Source of the DNA: Coemansia sp. RSA 1804
Lineage: Eukaryota; Kickxellomycota; Kickxellomycetes; Kickxellales; Kickxellaceae
Length of the DNA stretch: 12,739 nt
NCBI GenBank assembly: GCA_027578815.1
Contig: JANBTH010000682.1
Location: 1 to 12,739 of the forward strand
Direction of reading: 5' to 3'
This document shows positions 1-8,430 of the stretch, piece after piece. The notes under the pieces were generated by a model, which saw only the letters and a list, made by a program, of their open reading frames with translations, was not told the DNA's origin and did no database searches. The first letter of the stretch is position 1, and every line of letters begins with the position of its first letter. Position numbers and translations under genes: made by a program.

Positions 1-418
1 ACGCGGAAAAGAATGAAATTCATCAATAAGATCAGGCAAAGCAATAAAGGAAAAAGAAGGAAAATACGCAACAAAAAACATGAATTGCACACTTCTGCAT
101 CTGGGTTTGGGCAATACAAAAAAGGGCCGGAAAGGGGGGAGGAGCAGAAGAGAAGGAAAGAAGAAAAATGACAGAAAAGCAATTAGGTATTTTCTTTTTT
201 TTTTTGGAATCAGCCATTAAAATATCCATTCCAAACAGTATTTTGAATTGGGGGAAGAGGGGATAGAAGCAAAATAAAGACACTATTGCATGCAAGCAGA
301 GAAAAGGAGGAGTAAAACAAGAAAAAGGAAAGGCATTTTTACAAACACACACAGAATGGACGGGGGAGAGAGAGAAAGGAGGGGGAATGATTTTACATGT
401 ATCGTTTTGCACACTTAC

Positions 419-638
419 CATCAGCTCCACCGCCATCGCCTGAGGCAACGGCAAGCTTTGACTTGGACCCCTACAGTTTGAAAACAATAACATGGGCGAA
501 CATTTTGGCAGAAGATACAGGGCATTTAGTCACAAAATGTATGCACGACATATGGCGGATATCCCCTGGGTCTGCGTATCAAGCGCGCGTACATGGGCTG
601 ATACTGGGAAGCACCTAACCGAGACATACTCTTGACAT
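419..638 (-). CDS. 5' end of an unrecognised spliced gene (two short exons, rest probably beyond the left edge)
   Basis: I do not recognise the product. The ATG at 638..636 is followed after three codons (Met-Ser-Arg) by an ideal fungal donor, GTATGT at 629..624. The acceptor is TAG at 473..471 and TGACTAA at 532..526 could be the branch site, giving a 159-nt intron close in length to the 161-nt CET1 intron. The second exon, 470..419 (52 nt), continues in phase 0 as a Gly/Ser/Lys-rich then Gly-rich stretch (GSKSKLAVASGDGGGAD). It ends at a strong donor, GTAAGT at 418..413, in phase 1. The tail downstream is C/T-rich with acceptor-like sites at about 283 (AATAG) and 100 (CCCAG), but nothing after them looks like a conserved protein, so further exons may lie outside the window. 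Upstream, 868..641 contains no ATG on this strand, as expected of a leader, and a TATA-like TTTTTATAT lies near 770. The splicing is inferred from consensus sites only. Confidence 0.38.
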
Positions 639-1078
639 GGGTTGGTGACGCGTATATTACAGTGTGACTGCTGGGTAACGCGGGATGGACGGGCGTAGGA
701 GAGCGGCGGGCGGCAGGCAGCAACGAGGAGAAAATAAAAGGGCTGTCGACGATGACAAGAATATAAAAAGGACGCGCAGAGGGCAAAGAGTAGCAGAAAA
801 AGAAAGTAGGAAAAAAAGCGTTGGAGAAACAAGGAAAAGAAACCAAAAGTGGGATTTTTCTGGTCACTTCATTCTATTTTTCCTGTCCCACAGTGGGTAA
901 AAATGTTTAAAGAAGAGAATGCTGGGTTTTCACGGTTGGATGAGTTTTACAAAAAAAGGTTAATACAAAATAGCAAAGGAAAAAAAGCAAGGCTCTATCC
1001 CCCTCCTTTTTACATGATCCTTTTTTGGGGGGGGGAGAGAAAGGCACGCCGCGCACCAGCCATCAGCCATCAGCCAAG
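639..1078. promoter_or_regulatory. Spacer between IBA57 and the left-edge gene; probable promoter of the latter
   Basis: This stretch holds the IBA57 3' flank and the probable promoter and leader of the minus-strand gene at 638. It contains TATAAAAAG at 762-770 on the plus strand, whose complement reads TTTTTATAT. Read on the minus strand, the part from 868 down to 641 is C/T-rich and has no ATG. A run of six T and nine G lies at 1021-1035, just past the IBA57 stop. Short open frames on the plus strand here have no recognisable product. Confidence 0.35.
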
Positions 1079-2329
1079 CTAGACGCGAGGCTGCGGAGCT
1101 TGAGGCCACCAGCTGGGCGTCCACGGCGTCACCACCAGCCGCTGCCCATCGGCGCCGACCGTCTCCAGCGTCACGTGTGGCCCCACAAGATCCAGCCGCA
1201 CCAGCGCCAGCGCCGCATTAAGCACCGTTGTCGCCATGCGCCCCGGCGGTCTGCGCAGACGGGCGGACGGCGCGCGCTGCGGGTCGTCAGGCTCTGCGGT
1301 GACGTAGGCGATGTCGGTCTGCGGCGCAGGCGCCTGCTCCGGACCAAACGCCGGATTGATGGCCAGCGCTGCGCCACCACCCTCGCCTTTGCGCGAAAGC
1401 AGCGCCGGCACAATGCGCTTGCGCACAACGCCGCGGTGGTGCGTGCGGATCGTCAGCTCCTGCCCCACATAGCAGCCCTTGCCAAAGTGCACGCCCTGCA
1501 TGTAGTCCAGGTTGCACTCCAGCGGGACCGCCGCGCCCGCCACAAAGTCGCCTGCGCCCTCGGCCACGCCCTTGAGCACGCGCCGCAGCGTGTACCGCTC
1601 GCCCGCCACGCGCGCAAACCGCGTTGCCACCAGCGCCTGGATCTGGTCTGCAGTTGCCACCAGCCGCAGCCCCATCCCGGGCGCCCGCCGATCGGCCAGC
1701 CATGCATCCACAGCAGCCGGCGTATCCGCCAGTGCCGCGCTGTCAGGCCCCCACACGCTCCACACGCCGTACTCGTCCGCTGCGTCGCGCAATGTAATCT
1801 TTGCGCGCAGCTTGTAGAACTGGAGTGTCTTCAGCAGCCGCTCCTTGACACGCTGGTCCACCTCCACCAGAAACGCCGGCGGATGTGCGACGCTGCCAGC
1901 CGTGCGCCGCCGATACACAAACGCATCGGCCACCATCCGTCCCTGCGGTGCCAAAAACCCCGTCACCATTCCGCCGCTACCCTGGTCGATTGCCGACATG
2001 TCGTTGCACTGCATCCCTTGCAGAAACTCCGCCGCATCCATCCCTGACACCTCGATCACTGCGCGCTGCGGCACCTGCGCATACTGGTTGTGCTGGTCCA
2101 GTGTGGTCTCAAAGTCTGTTGCCCGCTCAACCCTTATCGCCAAGTCTATCGCTGCCATGCTGTTACTGCTGCTACTCATCCATGCTTGCTGCCCTTTTTG
2201 CTGTATTCTGCGTCTGCACACCATGCTCGCTGCCCCGACATGCGATGCCAGTCGTGCTTGTGCCCCGGGCGTTGCTACCGTTGCCGTCGCCGCCGCTGCT
2301 ACTAAATTCCTTACCACCCAAGGTCTCAT
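1079..2329 (-). CDS. IBA57: IBA57 homologue, mitochondrial iron-sulfur cluster assembly factor
   Basis: The protein belongs to the YgfZ/GcvT-like folate-binding family. Its eukaryotic member Iba57 works with the ISCA proteins in the mitochondrial matrix to build [4Fe-4S] clusters for aconitase and radical-SAM enzymes. The decisive signature is KGCYVGQE at about residues 284-291, with the conserved Cys at 286, after NLDYMQGVHF and followed by a Thr/Arg/His-rich stretch. The GcvT-like N-terminal region has a VSGMDAAEFLQGMQCND segment, matching the family's G.D...FLQG..TND pattern. I chose the start at 2329, giving 416 residues. From there the first 61 residues contain no acidic residue and are rich in Arg, Ala and Ser, as expected of a matrix-targeting presequence. 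The frame stays open to an ATG at 2473, but the extra 48 codons are AT-rich and look like leader. The C-terminal part ends in a Trp/Pro-rich tail. No intron is needed. The gene is divergent from the OB-fold gene at 2843 and is distinctly GC-rich. Confidence 0.93.
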   Translation of the reverse strand: MRPWVVRNLVAAAATATVATPGAQARLASHVGAASMVCRRRIQQKGQQAWMSSSSNSMAAIDLAIRVERATDFETTLDQHNQYAQVPQRAVIEVSGMDAAEFLQGMQCNDMSAIDQGSGGMVTGFLAPQGRMVADAFVYRRRTAGSVAHPPAFLVEVDQRVKERLLKTLQFYKLRAKITLRDAADEYGVWSVWGPDSAALADTPAAVDAWLADRRAPGMGLRLVATADQIQALVATRFARVAGERYTLRRVLKGVAEGAGDFVAGAAVPLECNLDYMQGVHFGKGCYVGQELTIRTHHRGVVRKRIVPALLSRKGEGGGAALAINPAFGPEQAPAPQTDIAYVTAEPDDPQRAPSARLRRPPGRMATTVLNAALALVRLDLVGPHVTLETVGADGQRLVVTPWTPSWWPQAPQPRV

Positions 2330-2842
2330 TCTTTCCGCACAGTATGCTAAAAAGGCTGGGTGTGTGAAAACCAGTAATAAAAAGACAGTTGTGCTCTTAT
2401 TGTATTTGGGGAAGAGAGGATAAGCCGACGAATTCACAGCAACGCAATTACTATAAACAAGGATTTCAGACATTAACAGCAGCAGACGAATTTGTTATGG
2501 AAAAAAGTCTTTCACTGTTTCTAAAGTTCGATGGATAAAGAGTGAAAAGGTGCGGCGGACATTTATTTAGCCTGGAAGAGAACTAAAACAATAGACAACT
2601 TTCGGATCGTTCTCCGTGATTAGATGATCCACCGATTGAATAACTGACGAACCGACCGCCATTTGTGGTTTACTTTTTTTAGAGCCAAAAGTGCCACAAC
2701 AGCTTGTCTTTTATTCTAATTCTCTTGTTGTATTTCTCTACCTTGCTGTAGCACTTCGCTTTTCTGTTTGTCCATGTAACTTGTAATTCCCTCTTTCCTG
2801 TTCTCCAAACACACGGCAAAATCAGATAGATTTCCCACACCA
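2330..2842. promoter_or_regulatory. Divergent promoter region between IBA57 and the OB-fold gene
   Basis: This 513-bp AT-rich spacer separates the starts of two outward-facing genes, so it should carry both promoters. TATAAACAAGG at about 2452 on the plus strand is a possible TATA element. The IBA57 frame reads open back to 2473, so a longer N-terminus cannot be excluded from sequence alone. I see no RNA gene or repeat here. Confidence 0.4.
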
Positions 2843-4279
2843 ATGTCTCTGTCTCTGGAAAAGCCATGGCTGTCTAGAATAGCCCTGGCCAACGCCTCCA
2901 GATTCGGCCAGAGTCTATCCCACGGTGGCCGACGCGTCCAAACATTCAACGTCAAGCACAACCCGGCCGACAAAAGCCTCTACAAGCACACGTGCGAGAT
3001 ATCCGACAAATTCGAATTCATGCGCGCTGCGTTTTCCCCAAAGGCTCTGGACAAACAGGAACCTCACCACGTCACCAGCCTCGAGGGCATGATCATCCGC
3101 GTCAACTCGTTCAAGCTGATGCTCTACACCGGAGCTGGGTCCGATGATGCGGAAAATGCGGTCCATAGGAAGAAAAACAAACAAAAGCAGAAACGCTCAA
3201 AGATCAGCAGGCTTCTTTGTCCTGCGCGGATAGCAAGTGCTGGTGCTCCGCAGATCTGGCTCATTATTTCCGATTTCACTTGTCTGGGCGGTGCCGAAAA
3301 CGATATATTTGGTGAGCCCGTTTATATCAAGCGTAACCCGGAGATTGCTAGTCTCATAGAAAGGCTGCTTCTGGCCGGTTTGAAGCCAGATTCACAGGAA
3401 CCCCAAACTTGCCAATGTGGGCGTGTCCAGGATGCCACGGAGAACAGGTCGACTGCATACAAGCGCCTAACAGAACAAAATTTATCTGCTGATACGGATT
3501 CTGTTGCCGGGTCAAGAAAGCGCCAACGGAGAGACTCGGGTGAGGGCTGTTCGCCTGAACCCGTCAGAGATCAGCCATTCCCAACCATTAGACAGCTGCC
3601 GTTTTTGTCCGACATGGAAGCCGTGTGGTCTTGCCGACCATTGTGGCAGAACCTTATTGTTAAGCACGCAAGCGTTAGGGTGATGTATGTCTGGAATATG
3701 GTGGAAGGTGGTGTTTCAGCCCATACTTCCGAGCATGATCAAAGTATCGAGATCACAGAGCAAGACCAGCCAAAAGAGCAACAGGGCGCACAGTTTCCGG
3801 ATAAAGGGGTTACAAAGACATTGGAGATGGATCATTCTATCAGCAATGCCAAAGATAATTGGGGTGATGCAGAAGACGATCCTGCTACCGGCAATCACCT
3901 GCTTCATGAGGGATTGCCTGCGCTTGGACAGCTGATGCACGAGCGGCAGCAGCCTATCGCTGCTGAGCATTTGGAGTCTGGTGAACGACGGCACCAACCT
4001 CCGTCTGCACAGCTTGCAAACATGCCGAAGCTACAGCCATACCAGTCGGCATCCGATTTGCTAGGCGACCTGATGATCTCTGCTGACGCTGGACTCACGT
4101 CGTCAAGGTCCATTATGGACACCATGTACGGCGCTATTTCAAGCCCGGGGCCCAATGATGCCTTGGAACCCGAGCCAGGCAGTCGTGACAACGATGCCGA
4201 CGGCCGGTACGACGCCTCCTTGTTGCTCCAGAATAGCTTGCAATGGAATCAGGACAGCGGCTTTTCTATCCACCGCTAG
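2843..4279 (+). CDS. Probable telomere (shelterin) protein with N-terminal TPP1/Tpz1-type OB fold
   Basis: This intronless gene encodes 478 residues, close to the usual size of TPP1 (animals) and Tpz1 (fission yeast). Those proteins join Pot1 to the rest of the telomere complex and recruit telomerase through an N-terminal OB fold. Residues 6-178 follow the order of that fold: KPWL at 7-10, where the family has its conserved Pro-Trp; a strand then Ser-Asp (CEISDKFEF, 51-59); AFSPKALD (63-70), resembling the family's TxEALD; LEGMIIRV (80-87), resembling its EG-then-strand segment; QIWLIISDF (137-145) for the last strand; and an amphipathic helix at 164-178. A Lys-rich insertion (109-120) lies between the last two strands. 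Residues 225-230 (RKRQRR) look like a nuclear localisation signal. The rest is mostly acidic and probably disordered, with two hydrophobic patches (about 247-286 and 399-430) that could bind partners. The match is pattern recognition at low identity. An unrelated OB-fold protein is the main alternative. The start has a good context, CCAATG. Confidence 0.58.
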   Translation: MSLSLEKPWLSRIALANASRFGQSLSHGGRRVQTFNVKHNPADKSLYKHTCEISDKFEFMRAAFSPKALDKQEPHHVTSLEGMIIRVNSFKLMLYTGAGSDDAENAVHRKKNKQKQKRSKISRLLCPARIASAGAPQIWLIISDFTCLGGAENDIFGEPVYIKRNPEIASLIERLLLAGLKPDSQEPQTCQCGRVQDATENRSTAYKRLTEQNLSADTDSVAGSRKRQRRDSGEGCSPEPVRDQPFPTIRQLPFLSDMEAVWSCRPLWQNLIVKHASVRVMYVWNMVEGGVSAHTSEHDQSIEITEQDQPKEQQGAQFPDKGVTKTLEMDHSISNAKDNWGDAEDDPATGNHLLHEGLPALGQLMHERQQPIAAEHLESGERRHQPPSAQLANMPKLQPYQSASDLLGDLMISADAGLTSSRSIMDTMYGAISSPGPNDALEPEPGSRDNDADGRYDASLLLQNSLQWNQDSGFSIHR

Positions 4280-5980
4280 CATTCTGACAGAAAGAAAAGC
4301 ATCTGCTAATTACAGCTAGTATTGCACATGTGTTATAACGTTTTATTTATTTATGTGAACTTTTTTAATGTAATTCTGCCATTCACCGCATCTGGCTTTC
4401 TCTTCTTATGATTATTCTTTGTCTTTAGAAGGCAGATAACAAACTCGAGGGATTCCAGAATTCGCAGGTTTTTTGTTATTGTGCTTTGCGAATCGTATAC
4501 ACCATGTAAAGACGCAATACATGCAGACGGGTGTCCACTGTTAACACTGTACAACCTTTTTTTGTGTATTGCTGTGGTAAAGACATGTAGATTGTCTTCC
4601 TAGAATTAAACCTGTCAGAATGGAAATAAAAAAGGAAACTGTCTATTGTTTGTGGATGTTGGTGAACTGCAATGCAGCATCATTTTCCTTAGCAAACAAG
4701 GCAGCGGAAATGCATCCACCTCATAGGAAAAGCTAGAGGAAATTGAACGGTATAGAATGATGTAAATCGTTGGGCAAAACAATAGCAAATGCAATAAAAG
4801 CAAAACAACACTATATTTTCACACTCAGCAAGGTTGTCAGAAAGAAGAGCAAAGCTTTTTTTTGCAACAGGTTTTTGTTTTATTTATTTGCCTTTCTTGA
4901 TATTGCGTGTAAATATCAATTGCTCATCTCCTTTTTTATCAATAAACCAAACTATTGTGAATGGGTTTTCTTTTCCTGTCCAACATTGGAAAAAGGTAAA
5001 AAAAAAATAATAACTCGGGTGGAAAATGCGTGGTGGATATTTACCTCGCTCATCTTTATTGCTCTTTTTTCCGTGTAAATGATTTCCGACGCCATAGAGT
5101 GCACCCTGAAACTCGATAAACAGCATTAACTACAGATTTCCAATGCTTTGCTTAAGTCGTGCATGACATGCGCATTGCCTTTTTCTGACTTGGCCAGGGA
5201 GCGGGACTTCTTTTCTTGTTTGCTGATCCGACTTGGTACTTGTCTTTATTTTCATCTGCTTCCTTCAATTCGACCAAAAAATAAAGCAGAGGAGACCAGG
5301 TCAAGTCAAGGATTGCTGGTGCTGGTGCATTTATTATTTTAGGATCCGCGATACGGTTATTACAAAGAATAAATAAAATAAACAATTACATTGATCGTCC
5401 AGGACAAATTGACCTGGGTTTCACTAGAAAGTCTTCCATTATATGCAGAGGTTCAACGTATGCAGTTCACATTATTTCACGCTTTGCCCAAAAATAATTC
5501 TCTCTCGCTCTGTTCTCTTCTCCTACTCACACACTGTCTGTTGGCGCCATGGGACCTGTGGTTTTTGTTTTGTTTTGCTTCTTTGTCTCAGAGCCATTCT
5601 GAGTTAATGGTATCAAACTGCTCCCTCAACAGCAAACATTGACTCGTATGAACGGAAGGCTTTTAATTGTTCCTCTATAAAGCATTGTTGGGTCTGACAG
5701 GATGGAAAAGCAAAAAACGGAGAAAGTGAAACACAGCTGACTTTTAAGCGCCATGTTACATTGCTGCAGCAGGCCCTTCTTGTTTTTAATTTCTTCTCGA
5801 ATTTTCACTGTCAGCATCATATTCCATCCATTCATTCCATGTACTCCAGAATTGCGGCCCCCCTTTTAAGTTGGAATTGTTGCACCCGTTTTCTTCCATT
5901 CACTCCCATGCACAACGATAATGGGCGAGAGTTATTGAATGACGCAAAATAAAAGAAAGAGAAAGACAAACGGTGACTGG

Positions 5981-6042
5981 CTGTTGCATGAAGAGTCAGT
6001 AACAAACAAGCTTGGTCGTGTCCTCAAAAACAATGGACATAC
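5981..6042 (-). other. Intron-like element without a recognised host gene
   Basis: On the minus strand GTATGT at 6042..6037 is followed by TTACTGACTC (branch-like CTGAC, about 15 nt from the acceptor) and ends CAACAG at 5981. This gives a 62-nt candidate intron with all three elements well placed. The flanking sequence is not convincingly coding: the upstream open frame has no ATG. If real, it would mark a spliced non-coding or very diverged transcript. Confidence 0.2.
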
Positions 6043-6780
6043 AGAATGGGAAAAAATAGCATTATCGTGTGTAGTTGCACCTGATTTTTCTATTCCAGTA
6101 ACATTGACGAGGGGAATGAGCAATGGATCAAAATGTTATTTTTGTATCGGTGTCGGCAAAGAGTCAAGGAGAAGAATTGCTAGCACGCCTTTCCCCTTCG
6201 GATATGAAGATAATGAGGAAAGAAAAACGAGGGGGAGGTGGAATGTGAGAAAGTGAGAACGGGGCAGAGGGGAGGACAAGTCTTTTCTTCCTACCGAAAT
6301 CAAGGGTCACCCGTCTCATAGCAATGGAGGGAGGTTTCCTAGTCATAACGAATTGTCAAGGGGGGAGGCAAGACACAAGACACAATTCCAAAATAGAAAT
6401 GCGGAGAGGATACTAGCGCCATGCGTATCAGCGCATAGTCTTGTTGTCAGCGGCTGATAGCCAAGATCTTTGCAAATCGGCATCTATTTGTGTGCTTGGA
6501 ATTGTAGACGGTTACAGGATAAAAGTAGAAGAGGATGTGGGTGCTTCTGTGCGGGATAACATGGGCGGAATGAAGCTAATAAAAAAGAGGGACAGGTCCG
6601 GATCGTTTTTTGGTAGCAACAAAAGGACTCCTTGCTTTTCGGGCTTGGCAGGTCAATTTGCAAATGCAAGCAATACGCAAGCCGCTTGGGCGGGAGATGG
6701 AAAAGGGAAGAGGGGCAGGATACAAACACAAATGCAAGCGCATAAACAAAATAAATAAAAAACAAAATGAAACAAAAACA

Positions 6781-6818
6781 GGACGGACGGGCGAGCGGGC
6801 GAGCGGGCGGACGGGCGG
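6781..6818. repeat. GC-rich minisatellite, 8-bp unit
   Basis: Just over four copies of an 8-bp unit of form CGGACGGG / CGAGCGGG lie in tandem, in the order A-B-B-A plus a partial copy. They come directly after an A-rich tract (about 6746-6780) and before a T-rich one. The strand-asymmetric G-run could form unusual structure. No function is evident. Confidence 0.8.
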
Positions 6819-7107
6819 TTTATTTTCTTTGCGAGGCAGTAGCATCTCGAGCGATTAAGCCGGAATGAAGAAGAGAACATTCGATGACGGATACTCCCTC
6901 AATTTGAGCGACTCCTTGTTTTTGTGCTGCCAGCGCAAGATGCAGCCCGTCTATCCTTAATTTTCGTTTTCTGCCTCTCTGCTTGTTTTTGCTTCACGCA
7001 ATCCAACTTTCTTTTGCAAAATAATACAGGTAGATGTGCATTTTGCGTATTGTGTCTATTTGTCTCTTCTCATGCCTTTTGCTTCTAATCTGGCTCTCTC
7101 CACAAAT

Positions 7108-7116
7108 TATAAATAG
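7108..7116 (+). promoter_or_regulatory. TATA box of the 31-codon gene
   Basis: TATAAATAG followed by TC is a strong TATA match. The same 11 bases, TATAAATAGTC, occur at 8431-8441 ahead of the secreted-protein gene. From here to the ATG at 7485 the plus strand is pyrimidine-rich and has no ATG at all, which fits a long 5' leader. Confidence 0.5.
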
Positions 7117-7484
7117 TCCGTGTGTCGTCCGTCCTTTTGCCTTTTCTTTCTTCCAGAAGTCTACTCCATCCAGCTCCTTCCTCTCCTGTAGCAGCCTCCT
7201 ACTGTGGTCTTTTTCTTATTCCTCCTTCATCTCTCCGCTTTCTACACGATCCATACGCAATTAGCTTTGTCTCTGCACTACGACAATTTCCACGAGTTCA
7301 TCCTCCACTCATATCTGTTACAAACACGCCCGTCCACGCTTGAATAGCGCCATTGCACCTGTTCTCTCTAGAGTTGTTTATCCGATCCCTCTGTTATCTG
7401 TAATCTACAGCCTGTACCCACCACTCGGCACTAACATCTTGTTCAGCACTGACATCAACCGAACCCAACTCAACCCAAACTACA

Positions 7485-7580
7485 ATGTTCACGATTGTGT
7501 CTAAACAGAATCCCATTGTCGTCCGCAGGGACTATCCTATACCCGACAGAAGGGTTGAGAGCGAATATGAGGATATGTGA
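7485..7580 (+). CDS. Small protein of 31 residues, unrecognised
   Basis: I do not recognise this protein. The ATG sits in a typical fungal start context (AACCCAAACTACAATG) and is the first ATG in roughly 370 nt after a strong TATA box at 7108. Random sequence of that length would be expected to hold five or six. The product is soluble and highly charged, with no signal peptide or membrane segment: an N-terminal MFTIVSKQNPIVV, a basic RRDYPIPDRR core (14-23) and an acidic tail (ESEYEDM). The core contains RDYPI (15-19), similar to the RDWPV repeated in the secreted protein 1.1 kb downstream. The stop is TGA at 7578. The last codons read ATGTGATG, so a donor of form GTGATG could in principle extend the protein through an intron, but the sequence after it does not look coding. 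The C/T- and then C/A-rich leader suggests a well-expressed gene. Confidence 0.42.
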   Translation: MFTIVSKQNPIVVRRDYPIPDRRVESEYEDM

Positions 7581-8430
7581 TGTCTCCCCATTTCTTTGTT
7601 CCATTTTGCTTTTTTTTGTTTCTGGCGCGAAAAAAAGACATTATTAGGATTATTAGGGCTTAATTAGGTCCCAGTGGTCCGTAAGAGCTAAAATAAACAA
7701 AAGGCTCATGAATTTAATCGGTCTGCGGATAATGCAATACAGCAGATTAGATTGTTGTTACTTCTTTTTAATTATTTACAATATATCATTTTAAAATCAG
7801 ACTTGGGATTTAGCAATTAGCATGTGTAGAAAAGAACTCCATTCTGGTTGCCAAAACACATGTACGCAAAAGCAGACCCAAATTCGTGTATGCGTAAACA
7901 ATATGCGTGTGTGTTCTTTGAATGCAAAGGGAGTGTTGCACTTGCTCGTGCAGCAGCAATGTGAGTTAGGAGAAGCAAGTGCAAAAATAAATACTGTATT
8001 GTGCAAATGAGTTTGCGTTCTAGTGAAAAATAATTCTGGCATAATAAATAACATGCTTCGGATGGCAGGGTCGTTTGCAAAAGAGGTTGCCACAAAGTGC
8101 AGTCCTGCTGCTGTGTCAGCTAACGCAGGGGTGGCAGCTATGCCAGGAATCGGCGAGTTACCAAGGATTGATGAATCGGCGCCATTCTTTGCATTGAGCA
8201 TTGCAACTGCCCAGTCGTTATGCTGCGGAATAACCTATATGCCTTGCATATGGCCTCAGGAAGCAGCTAAGGATATTACAAGGGAAGCCATCATTGTTGT
8301 ATATAATCATACATCTGCCCCCACCCAGTAAATAGCATTTCTTTTTGTAGTTTAACACCTAAACGAAATATAATATTTGCTACAGTGCTGAATAGGCAGA
8401 ATAGATGGTACATTCTTTTGGATGAACGCC
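7581..8430. other. Spacer with ambiguous antisense open frames, no firm gene
   Basis: The stretch starts with the probable 3' flank of the 31-codon gene, including three TTAGG-containing units at 7640-7668. Between 8023 and 8331 both strands are open. The plus frame gives 102 residues ending at 8331. The minus frame from 8201 includes a segment (ADTAAGLHFVATSFANDPAIRSML) reminiscent of the start of GNAT acetyltransferases. Neither continues into a complete recognisable domain, so I leave both uncalled. Confidence 0.35.
7640..7668 (+). repeat. Three short TTAGG-containing direct repeats
   Basis: ATTATTAGG, ATTATTAGGG and CTTAATTAGG follow one another without gaps. The middle copy contains the telomere-type hexamer TTAGGG. 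Interstitial TTAGGG sites are bound by Tbf1/TRF-type Myb factors in some fungi. Here they could equally be chance in AT-rich DNA. Confidence 0.4.

Larger units (their letters stand above)
4280..7107. other. Long spacer with no recognisable gene
   Basis: About 2.8 kb separates the OB-fold gene from the next TATA box. Open frames on either strand are about 100 codons or fewer, overlap one another, lack recognisable motifs and are rich in low-complexity residues. I looked for tRNA boxes, U1/U2/U4/U5/U6 signatures, 5S, and RNase P/MRP and SRP motifs and saw none. What is visible: AT-rich tracts (4340-5400), a possible TATA at about 5675 with no convincing ORF after it, an intron-like element on the minus strand (6042..5981), and a GC-rich minisatellite (6781-6818). 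The region could be regulatory, hold a non-coding transcript, or be the remains of a lost gene. Confidence 0.5.

Noticed and set aside
526..627. 33-codon minus-strand frame starting MSRLGASQYQ
   Set aside because: It overlaps the inferred first intron, and the upstream ATG at 638 with a GTATGT donor explains the region better. It stays possible if that intron is not real.
1025..2047. 340-codon open frame on the plus strand
   Set aside because: It lies antisense to IBA57, is Arg/His/Pro-rich with no motif, and is explained by the high GC content of that gene.
2330..2473. 48-codon N-terminal extension of IBA57 from the ATG at 2473
   Set aside because: The extension is AT-rich, unlike the rest of the gene. 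The downstream start gives a proper mitochondrial presequence.
2500..2540. GTTCGA resembling a tRNA B box near 2525
   Set aside because: There is no A box or cloverleaf around it. No tRNA was found anywhere in the window.
4770..5385. Overlapping short frames on both strands
   Set aside because: They are Phe/Lys/Leu-rich products of AT-rich low-complexity DNA, with no recognisable domain.
5939..6256. 105-codon plus-strand frame starting MTQNKRKRK
   Set aside because: It has no motif, a poor start context, no clear promoter and a good intron-like element on the other strand. Chance is likely in a 2.8-kb spacer.
7640..7668. Telomerase RNA template
   Set aside because: A template for TTAGGG needs about one and a half contiguous CCCTAA units. 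Here the units are interrupted, so no template is present.
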